Below, piece by piece: positions 21,176 to 30,110 of a stretch of DNA of 64,000 nt. The notes beneath the pieces are model-generated. The model had not been told where the DNA came from and ran no database searches. It worked only from the letters and a program-made list of their open reading frames with translations. The translations under genes and the position numbers were made by a program. Within the stretch, counting starts at the first letter, position 1. The number at the start of each line of letters is the position of its first letter. Origin of the DNA: Dichotomopilus funicola (taxonomy: Eukaryota; Ascomycota; Sordariomycetes; Sordariales; Chaetomiaceae); the NCBI RefSeq assembly GCF_033296635.1, contig NW_026944032.1, forward strand, positions 464,464-528,463, read 5' to 3'.

Positions 21176-21930
21176 ATGTCGAATCAAAACGAGCCCTTCT
21201 ACATCCGATACTAGTACGTCGTACCTCTTGACACGAAGACCATCATCCACAGGACTGACAAATTACCAGCTCGGGCCACCAGGGCCGTTTCGGACACGAG
21301 TTTCTCGGTACGACGCTATCCTAGATCATGATGCTGGCAGAGCCGACTGACCGTGTTGTTTTACCTAGAGTTTGATTTTCGAGTAGTCGGTGATGGTCGT
21401 AGTGCGACTGCCCGGTATGCGAACAACTCAAATTATCGAAATGACAGCCTCATTCGCAAAGAGAGTACGGCAAGCACCTCGACCCCGACGTTGGGAACAC
21501 TCGGCTAATCTGAGACATCATGACAGTGTTCGTCAGCTCTTTAGTCGTCGACGAGATCAAGAAAATTGTCAAGGACAGCGAGATCATGAAGTATGTTTCG
21601 TAGCTTGGGACATCTCGGGTATATCCAGCTGACAGGTCGCAGGGAGGACGACGCAAAATGGCCAACGAAGAACAAGGATGGAAGGCAGGAGCTGGAGATC
21701 CGTCTCGGGAATGACCACATCTCCTTTGAGGTAATGGCGCAATTTAATAATCTACTGATGGGTGAATGGGTCGCTAACTCCCGACATAGACCGCGAAGAT
21801 TGGTTCGATCAACGACGTGACGGAATCTGCAGACCCGGAGGGCCTGCGCGTCTTCTACTATCTTGTACAAGATCTAAAGGCATTGGTGTTCAGTCTGATT
21901 GCGCTGCATTTCAAGATCAAACCTATCTGA
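21176..21930 (+). CDS. mago: Mago nashi, exon junction complex core subunit
   Basis: Six exons (21176-21213, 21270-21307, 21369-21464, 21527-21590, 21643-21730, 21790-21930) give 154 residues. The spliced protein follows Mago along its whole length: FYIRYYSGHQGRFGHEFLEF, RYANNSNYRND, DSEIMKEDDAKWP, GRQELEIRLGNDHISF, KIGSIND and the C-terminus FSLIALHFKIKPI. Exons 1 and 2 are each only 38 bases long. Mago pairs with Y14 (RBM8A) and binds eIF4A3 on spliced mRNA in the nucleus. The single-exon open frames are all short, so the gene is invisible without splicing. It is divergent from SEC26. Confidence 0.95.
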
Positions 21931-23324
21931 ATACTACAATGCTCCTTGACTTGGACGGGGGCCGCCTGGCCGGAGGCAGCACACTGCAACACCCAGTCAT
22001 CTTGACCGAATTCTTTAGCTCAGTGAGCGATACGACCAGGTTTACATTGCAGGACACGAAGGGACGAGCCAAGATACTCAGTGTATTCACCTTGGCCAAC
22101 TCGACACACCGTTATCCCGAGACTAGATATGTTTAGCCTGATGAAGTTTTAGGGGGGTTGGGAGGTCTTCGAGATGAAGGTCGAAGCACAAAATGGGAGG
22201 GCAAACCAGCGGCGAGACTAAGAGGACAACAGACCGCGGTTCTTACAGCGAAATTACCCATCGCAGTTCGTGTTTCTTACATCGCGTTAAAACAGTCTGG
22301 CAAACCCAATCACCCGATGCCATCTGTACAGCAGCTGCATGTCTACCCTTATCCTTAGGCGCATGGCAAGTGACAAGAAACGCATGCCGTTTGGTCGTCT
22401 AATTTATGTCGAGTTTGCAACACTGCGCGAAGGCCGGACATCTTGATTTGCCCTGAATCTGGGGTTTCGCAATTAACGGGCAGGTCACGGTCTATCGCAC
22501 CGGGCAAGGCAATGTAATCTCCAATTTCACCGTTGAATCTGTAAAGCTCGGTATCGGTTGGGCTGAGCTCTGGGTGTTACACAGTCGTCTTGCTTCGGAG
22601 GTGGGGCCGACGGCCCTTCGCCCGGGTGCGCCAAGCCTAACCCGGACCGTAGCGGCTTGGGCTGAGGTCTTCCTTCCAAGTCGCATCTCAACATGGATCA
22701 TCACGGGGCGATCATCCAATGGCGACAGTCGTCATTGTCAAGCCCAGACACGCACGGCAGGCCAACTCCATCTTCCTCCATCCGTGAAGAAGCAACAACT
22801 CATAGTGCCCACATCCGCCTTGAGCTTCCTCTTCCCCGCTGCCCGTTGAAGAATTATAGCCATCATTTCCAAGTTCGGAGGCCGCTCGCCGCCCAGAGAC
22901 TCACCGCCCGCGTTCGTCCCTGCGAACCGCCCCGTGGCGCTTGACTCGGTCCCACTCATCCCGGAAGCGCCCACGAGACCACCACCGAGTGTCTTCCGCG
23001 ACATATTGTTTGGAGGTTCGGCCGTTGATCAGGTGGTTGGTTGCTCTCTTTTATCCCGTGGCCACCGTTACGCCCCAGATTTTCCAATTCCAACCCCGTT
23101 GTAATTATCGCGTTATTTCGCCGGATCTGCGCCGCAAGCCGTGGTCGCTTGTCAATTCATCCGCCCGTCTATTCGTCCACTGCTTGGCCTTGGTGTCATC
23201 GACCAAAAGCACGGCAAAAAACTTCCAGCCTCAATTCCATTGTCTGTTGCAGTGACCCTCGCACTTTTGGGTCTGCTGCTCGCTGCACGATTGCTATCGT
23301 CGCCCAGTTCTCTTTCCGCCTGTC
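21931..23324. other. Intergenic region between mago and GID4
   Basis: About 1.4 kb. A minus-strand open frame at 22738-23004 begins with a good ATG (MSRKTLGGGLVGASG, Gly/Ser-rich, then a basic KRKLKAD stretch) and has a strong GTGCGT donor near its end, so it could be exon 1 of a small unrecognised gene divergent from GID4. No convincing second exon was found. The rest appears to be GID4 promoter and 5' UTR. Confidence 0.35.
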
Positions 23325-24827
23325 ATGCCCACGCCCTCATCGAATAGGCCCGACCCGCCGTCCCCACGCTTTTCCTTCACGTCATGCCCCGACATTGAGA
23401 CCGATATCGACGAGCAGCTGCCACAAGAACAACAAACCCCGGCGGCACCATCGCCACAGACATTTTCGCAGCAGGACGCCCACCCCGCGGCCGTTTCTTC
23501 TCCCGACTCACAATCGTCTTCTGCTTGGCAACGTCATTATCCTTCAGCCCTCACCGATCCCGCCGACCAAAACGCTCGGCCGGGCACGGCGACAAGTGGC
23601 GAGTCGCGCCCGAGTATCATGTCGCCGGGATCACAACAAGACCTTGGCGAGTCGATCGATCCGCACATGCGGGGGAGTGACGAGTCGGAGGTGATTTCGA
23701 CGTCTGGGGATAATAATACTGTTGGAGAGAGGTACAAACCCGCGGAAACAGACGAGGAGATGAGCCCTTCTATCACCGGCGGGACGCCGCGCGAACGCGC
23801 TATTGCGGATGCTCGCCGGGCGAGTTCATTCGCATATTTGGGCAGTCCGTCCGCGAACAACGGGAGTCGGGGGTGGCCGCGCCAGTCGAGTCCGTTCATC
23901 AGCAATTCCAGCAGCAGGAGAAAGTCGAAGGGGGTCGAGGGGTCGTCGCAAAACCCTAACGCGGCGTCGAAGACCGAGGCCGGGACGGTGGGGAATCCGT
24001 TGGTGGGCAGGGGTCCGAGGTGGGTGGAGGACAGTGGGCTCTCAGGCCTGGGCCTCGAGTATTCACACATGCGCATCATGACCCCGGCACCGTCGCTGTA
24101 TCTTCACCCAGGCACCCGGTACGTTGGGACCCAAACATCAGAGCGCCAACGATATGATGTTGAGGTGGAGATCAAACACGTTGACATGCGGGAGTCGTTC
24201 ATGTGCGGGTACCTGAAGATCCAAGGTGTGTTCCTCTGATTGCACTGGCTACCCTGTGTAGATGATATACGGGATATTTCTTACTAACAACGTATTTTTA
24301 CAAAACAGGCCTGAGCGACGACCACCCCACACTAACAACCTACTTCGAGGGGGAGATGATTGGGCCCAAGTATGGTTTCATCACACAGCACGAGGGCTGG
24401 GGCGCTACCGAAAAGATCGACTTGTCGCACTGGTCTAAGTTCACAGCCTTCAACCCCCCGACCAGCAGTAGCAGCGGTAGTGGGCAGTCTTCGCGGAAGA
24501 TCCGCCTACCCAGCACTATGTACGATCTCGACCAACGCGAGAACATCTTCATGCGCTGGAAAGAACACTTTCTAGTGCCCGACCACCGCGTCCGCACCAT
24601 ATCGGGCGCCAGCTTCGAGGGGTTCTACTATATCTGCTTCAACCAGGCGATTGGAGAGATCAGTGGTGTGTACTTTCACAGCAAGAGTGAAAAGTGAGTT
24701 ATCCTAGCCAAAAGTCATGTATCCGGTGCTGTTGGTTCTAACCGGCGTTACTCGATACAGGTTTCAACGACTAGAGTTGAAATACGTCCCCAACAGGGGC
24801 TGTTTTGGCGACGTAGAGTTCCGGTAA
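23325..24827 (+). CDS. VID24: GID4/VID24, substrate receptor of the GID ubiquitin ligase
   Basis: Three exons (23325-24225, 24309-24693, 24761-24827) give 450 residues. The first about 240 residues are Ser/Pro/Gln-rich and look disordered. The beta-barrel VID24 domain begins around SLYLHPGTRYVGTQ and includes VDMRESFMCGYLKIQGLSD, TYFEGEMIGPKYGFIT, FMRWKEHFLVPDH, GASFEGFYYICFNQ and YFHSKSEKFQRLELKYVP, all typical. GID4 binds proteins with an N-terminal proline and delivers gluconeogenic enzymes to the GID/CTLH E3 for degradation when sugar returns. The extended disordered N-terminus is longer than in yeast (362 residues in total there). Confidence 0.95.
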
Positions 24828-25266
24828 GAGCTGGGACGGGCTCGGGGCACTCTATGGGTATAAGACCAAACGCGCACAACAGACGAGATGGGCGTACATA
24901 CGCGCACTCGGTTGGTGGTGGTCAGACATCAGACGGTTCATATCGCAGTTAAATCCCCGACATGAGATTTATTTATTTCTTTTTCCTCCTTTCCTGGGCG
25001 GGTGGATCTCAGCGTTGCATATTGCGTCTATTGGTTAAGGGGTCTTATTTAAGAGCACAAATACAAACGGTACGATCGGGATGGCACAGGCTTTCTTAGG
25101 AATTAAGCACGAGGGAACGCGGACAAAAATGGGACATCATGGATCGTACATTCGGGGGTTAGTAGATAACTGGCAGAAACAGCGAAGGGTGAGGGGCTCT
25201 CCCTTGCTCACTGACGCTTTTTTCTCGCTCTTTATTTCATTGTATATTCTTCAGATCTAAGGGTAT
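24828..25266. other. Convergent intergenic region
   Basis: This 439-base spacer lies between the 3' ends of VID24 and TRM11. It is T-rich around 24965-24990 and 25215-25250. No gene is seen. Confidence 0.5.
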
Positions 25267-26942
25267 CTATGACTCAACGTCGTCTGGTGCTGCCCCGTCT
25301 GTGGGTTCAAACCCATTAAAGTACGCCTTGCGGAAGGGGTTTAACTCGTCGGCTGTTTTCCCAATCGATTTCATGTGCTCGCGTGCTGCCATGGCTTCTT
25401 GGTCGACCTCGGCGTCCGGGATTCTTCGGTAGGTTATGAGACGCCGGGACCCTATTTTTTGTCAGCTGCTGAAGTCACTGTCATGGGTAAGAGCCAGCAA
25501 AATGAACCTACATTTGTTGAATGTCTGGACGCAAACAGCCACGATATCGAGGTAAGGGTGTGTTGGTACCGGTACTTCCTGATTTTCGTCGTTGGCAGTG
25601 GGCATCCAGAAGGATAATCGCCCATTGTCCACGAGCGTCTGAGCAGAAAACTGTAGGATGTCATCGAGCATGGCAAGGAAGCCGTAGGGCTTTCGTGGGG
25701 GGATAAAGTCGGGGTCTCTGCGATAGTCACAGTTAGCATATCGTGCTTGGATATTTATCTTAGTGTTTGAGAGCACCCACTTGTACATTTCCTTTCCTTT
25801 CGGTATTACCCATGGACACTTCTCCGGATCGCGAACGCCCAGCACTCGTAGTCCCTCCCGTACACCATACGGCGGATCACACACTATCCCATCAAAGAGC
25901 CTGCCCTTGACCCCATCCCCATCGTACCGCAACTCTTCCTTTCGTATCGGTGAGTTTGTCAGATCCGCCGTGAACATGCCCCCCAACCCGCCCAATATCC
26001 CATACTGCTCAAAGTTACCCCTCAGCGTCTTCTTCTTTTCATCCCCGCGCATGCTCCGCCCATCAATATCACTCCCAAACGTCACCGCCCCGAATTGCGC
26101 ACACGCAATCGGGAAACTGCCCGTCCCCACAAACGGGTCATACATGATCTTCCCCGGCGCCGCCAGCGCAACGTTCGCCGTCACCAGCGCCAGCTCCGCA
26201 TCCATGGACGTAGTACTGATGTACCTGCGCTTCTTGAGGTCCAGCTTCTTCGGCAGGTCCCTGGCGCCTGCGGCGAGATACCGGCCGAAGAAATAGGCCT
26301 TGGGATCCGGAATGCCGAGCGGCGTCGAGTTGAACTCCCAATCTTCGAAGAGGATAAACTCCTCGTCTGGTCGCCGCATCTTGATGGGGCCGGCGAATCC
26401 TAGGTAGGCGAAGGAGTTGATGATGCGGACCTTGTCTTCTGCGGAGCGCGAGCCTTGGTAGGAGTCGATGGTGAATTTGAAGGAGCAGGTGAGGTATTGC
26501 GCCCAGAGGTGGGGGGTGTTAGCTTTTACGGTGCCATGCACGGTGTCGAGGTCTAGGCCGGAGCCCCAGAGCTCGTGGATTGACATGACGAGGATGGAGC
26601 GCTGGATGAGGCGTTTGGCGGCGGATTCTGAGGGGAGGTGGACGACGCAGAAGGGAGACTTGGAAAGCGTTAGTAAGGGGACCCCTTTTAGGATGTTATT
26701 GGTTGGGAGAGAGGGGTAGGGGGTTATAGATGTTATAGGAAGGGGGCCAGGAAAGGAAATAAAAACTTTGTTTGACAAAATCATGATTCAGGGGACGTGT
26801 TATGGTAAAGGGGGAAAAAAAACCATACCTCAAGGCTGTATGAAACAACCTTCATGTCGATGCCCTCTACTATCGCTAATGCTTGTATCTCTGGGAGACG
26901 AAACGTCTCGTGAGACTGAGAAAAACGAATGAGGTAGTCCAT
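25267..26942 (-). CDS. TRM11: tRNA (guanine-10-N2)-methyltransferase catalytic subunit Trm11
   Basis: Four exons on the minus strand (26942-26829, 26658-25781, 25717-25512, 25451-25267) give 460 residues. Exon 1 encodes MDYLIRFSQSHETFRLPEIQ, matching the Trm11 N-terminus, and joins in phase to SPFCVVHLPSE. A THUMP-like N-terminal part (with RSILVMSIHELWGSG) precedes the Rossmann-fold methyltransferase domain: MYDPFVGTGSFPIACAQFGA binds SAM, FGSDIDG follows, and VCDPPYGVREG is the N-methyltransferase DPPY motif. The last exons give QTFNKWSRRLITYRR and an acidic tail. With Trm112 it makes m2G10 in tRNA. Intron 2 (25718-25780) is 63 bases with no stop, so retention would add 21 residues in frame. 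Confidence 0.95.
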
Positions 26943-27348
26943 TTTGCTGCCGCTCGCCAATCAAGGTTCCTTCACATAAAATACTCGTTCAAATGTGATG
27001 CCATATGGTGTTGGCATCACTTGGTGGATTCTTGGATAATAAACCTTGAATCTAAGTCTGTGGGGTTGAGAACTCACAAATCACTGTGCGAAAATTGTAG
27101 TTTCAGAGGGACTCGCCGTTGTGATAAGCGTACATTGGGGTGGATATAACGTAAAATTACGGGGAACGGTGATATCTTGTCGAATCACAGCGGCCCTCTG
27201 TTTTGGGTCTCGTACAGACACCCCACTGTTGATATGAACCACCTTGATTTTCGCTTCAGATTTCTGGCTCACACAACATCGCTTCGAGAGGTACCCTGTT
27301 GGAATAGACATCGCGCCACACCAGAAACTACCTTCAACATATCACACC
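26943..27348. promoter_or_regulatory. Shared divergent promoter of TRM11 and RPP40-like genes
   Basis: Only 406 bases separate the two start codons of these divergent tRNA-processing genes, so regulation is likely shared. No specific motif could be assigned. Confidence 0.5.
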
Positions 27349-28659
27349 ATGTTATCCTTTGATCAACCAGCGGTTTACCAAGCCGCAAAATCCCATGTAA
27401 CGCACGGAGTAATGGGCCATATCGACCCAAGGCAGCTTCCATCGAAGTCGAAACCATGGGCCACACTCACAAGCCAGGATTTCGTCCACAGAGTTCGTAG
27501 ATGATTCGACTTAACTTTTTTGTATTTTTTCTAGACTAAAGAAGTCCCCACTAACTGCCTTCGCAGGCCGATTTGATCATACCCGAAGAACTCTTGGAAT
27601 TAGTTCAAGAAAAGCTGCTAACAGAGGAGCGTGCGCCGAAGTACTCAAGGGTTGTCATGTCGCTGCATGATATACTCTCCGGGAGCTTTTTTACGGAATA
27701 CATCAAGATTGGTGAGTGTTAAGCATTTTGGGATCTCAAGATCTAAAACTGACTTAAAATAGGGAACATTTCAATGCTCTCTGAGGGCCGGAGGGGAATC
27801 GACAATGTGTTTTTCATTCGGGCAGGTGTACTCACGATGTACCTCGATAAAGAAACATACGAGCGGGCAGGTCTAGTTGGGAAACCTCACGGAGTCAAGG
27901 GGAAGCGCAATGGAAAGCGTCGATGGAGTAAGTTCAGGTGGTACGACGGCGATGAGCATAGAACTAACATCTTTAGTTGTCGAATTCGACCTTACTGGAC
28001 CATCAATGTTTCCAGGGAAGAAAGGCTTTGACAAGCTGGTATATGCGAGCAAGAATGCTCTCGCAAAACCCATCACTTGGTTGTTCTCCAATGTATCCGA
28101 GACAAGTATAGGCCCTTATGTCCCCAAGTGGCGCTCCAATGTTCCAATGTATAGTTGACACGGTATAGCGCCCAACCCAGACCCCCTTTTACAGTTCTCG
28201 CCAACCACCCGTATCGCCTCTCCCAACCACTCGGAAGCCATCGGCGCCCTTATCCCGGAGCTCAGTGTAGATGCCGACCTGCTCTCAACCAACCGCCGAG
28301 AAAACTTCGAGGACTTCGTGACTGGCTTGTATGAGTGGCTTGCCCTCATTCGTCTCCAGAGCCCTCGAATCCAAACCGGAGACCAGATCGATCCGTATCT
28401 CTCCCGATATGAAGTCCCGGGGGCCAGTGGCAAAGAAGGAAAGGTCTGCAAGATCAGCTGGCAGGGTTTCCTCGCCCCATCGTGGTCCCGGCAGACCCTC
28501 ATCGACATTGTCACGACCGTACCCCATAAAGCGTGGTTTTCATTTAGCACAACCACCTTCTCGAGAGGTCTGACCGGGGACAACGCGGAGTGTACCATCC
28601 TCCGTCCGCCGAACTCGTCGGGAGAGTATCTCATGTGGGAGGTGAAGAGCCATGAATGA
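27349..28659 (+). CDS. Ribonuclease P/MRP-associated subunit p40 (Rpp40-like)
   Basis: Five exons (27349-27492, 27567-27711, 27763-27927, 27977-28105, 28169-28659) give 357 residues. Landmarks of the Rpp40 family are VLTMYLDKETYERAGLVGKP, the VEFDL strand after intron 3, the middle LYEWLALIRLQSPRI helix, and the C-terminal GFLAPSWSRQTLIDI with the closing GEYLMWEV. The acceptor of exon 5 was placed at 28168/28169 because only this keeps the frame (APNPDPLLQF). The donor of intron 1 reads GTTCGT, which is weak, and GTCCAC nine bases upstream is a possible alternative. The human subunit belongs to the protein part of RNase P, which trims tRNA 5' ends. The gene is divergent from TRM11. Confidence 0.85.
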
Positions 28660-28702
28660 GAATCTTTCGTTCCTTGCCAATTTCCAGGACCGGTACCCTT
28701 CC

Positions 28703-29401
28703 TCAGTCCTGTCTCGGCCGAACACTGCGTTCCCCACTGAAGCTCTCTCCACTGACGGCCTCCTCCACCAATCTGCGCAGCTCAGCTTGCCCTTCTGGTG
28801 TCTGGAAATCCTCCCTCGCAGCAAGCTCCTCTATCCTTCGTCGGAACTCTGGGTCAGGCTGCGGACCTCCTTCTACCTCCGCTTCATTCATAGTACCCAT
28901 TGTCACCTGTAAACCCTCCGGTACGGGTGGTAGATCTGCCGCTTCAGCGGACGACGAAGCCGAAACCCCGTTCTGCTCCTGAGCAACGGTGCCGTTGATG
29001 CCATTGGCTCCGTTGCTCGTAGGAGGTTTCTCATCCCAGTTTTGTAAGTATTCCACGACGTCAGGAAAATCTCCCTCGGCCTCAATCTTCTCCAAGGCTG
29101 TTTGTCCTTCGTCGTTCCGGATCTTAGAATCTAACCCCAGTTCTACCACTAGTATCCGGGCAGCCTCGACCGTCTCGACCACGAACAAGGCGGTTTCCCC
29201 GTCTTCGTCCTTGAGGTCTACTGGGACATCGAAGTCGCGAATAAGGGTGCGGAGGAGATCATAGTGGTTGTAGCTGGCGGCGGCGTGCACGAGGGAATAG
29301 CCGTGCTCGTCCTGGCCGTCAGCGAGCGAGGGGTGTTCGTGGAGGAGGGCAAGGAGGGCGGCCGGGTTGTCGGCCGCGAGGAGGTAGGGGTTGCGGGACA
29401 T
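28703..29401 (-). CDS. Small ankyrin-repeat protein (yeast YCR051W-like)
   Basis: This 232-residue protein has no intron. Residues 1-120 form about three ankyrin repeats (PAALLALLHEHPSLAD, DEHGYSLVHAAASYNHYDLL, DEDGETALFVVETVEAARIL, NDEGQTALEKIE). The second half is a Gly/Asn/Ser-rich linker and an acidic helical tail (FRRRIEELAAREDFQTPEGQ). Layout and size match the uncharacterised fungal family that includes YCR051W. Its stop codon lies only 43 bases from the stop codon of the convergent RPP40-like gene, so the two 3' UTRs must overlap. Function unknown; ankyrin repeats bind proteins. Confidence 0.85.
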   Translation of the reverse strand: MSRNPYLLAADNPAALLALLHEHPSLADGQDEHGYSLVHAAASYNHYDLLRTLIRDFDVPVDLKDEDGETALFVVETVEAARILVVELGLDSKIRNDEGQTALEKIEAEGDFPDVVEYLQNWDEKPPTSNGANGINGTVAQEQNGVSASSSAEAADLPPVPEGLQVTMGTMNEAEVEGGPQPDPEFRRRIEELAAREDFQTPEGQAELRRLVEEAVSGESFSGERSVRPRQD

Positions 29402-30110
29402 GGTAGGCGTTTGTAAGGGGCCAATTCGGGTTCGGATTTAGGTGGTACTGGGGGTTTGTTTGGTCAGGAATGTATTTGCTGAATTCTAGCGGCTGGTAAG
29501 GCTGTGGAGGGGCAGTGTTTCCGGGATAAATTTTGGAGGGGTTAAAAACAGGGGTCAAGGATGGTGGGGTCCTTTTTCTGTGATACCTTACACGTAGTGT
29601 ACTCTGTGCTTCGTCGTGTAATTACACGTTGTTGCGCATAGCTTTGGCTGTTTGGTCATCCGACCACCCCGGGATTTAGTGTTTCCTACACTAACTCTCT
29701 ACCTTCCCCATATTTTTTCTTATTCTCTTTCAACTCTGTTTTCCTCTCTTTTTCTGGGTTGAGTTTGTGAGCAATGGAACGAGTGGGCCCCATATTGGCT
29801 GCCCCCACTCTTCACAGTCCCTGCACCGTACATTAGGTACTATGATCCCCTGTGACGTTAGCGCCTGGCCTGGCTGTTGGCACGGCCTGAAAATGTACTT
29901 GGAATTCGTGACTCCCCGGCGTACTCGTTCCTGCAAGGCTAGGCGCGCGGTTCTCTCGTTTTTCAGGCTGCTTTGTGCTGCCGCTTTGTTTGGCTGTGAA
30001 GGAGTCGTGCCGTGGTTTGACTGGGGAGGAAGCATTCTCTAAAGTGTGCCGTTTGAGTCACCGGTAAGGTTTTGAAGGCAAGGGGGCTTTGGCCTTGCAA
30101 ACAGGCCGCC
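29402..30110. promoter_or_regulatory. Divergent promoter between the ankyrin gene and TRL1
   Basis: This 709-base region carries start regions for two divergent genes. A TTCTTTTTCTTT-like pyrimidine stretch sits at 29715-29755. No gene is seen. Confidence 0.45.

Noticed and set aside
22492..22719. Minus-strand frame as a second exon for the 22738-23004 candidate gene
   Set aside because: No acceptor in phase and no resemblance to a known protein.
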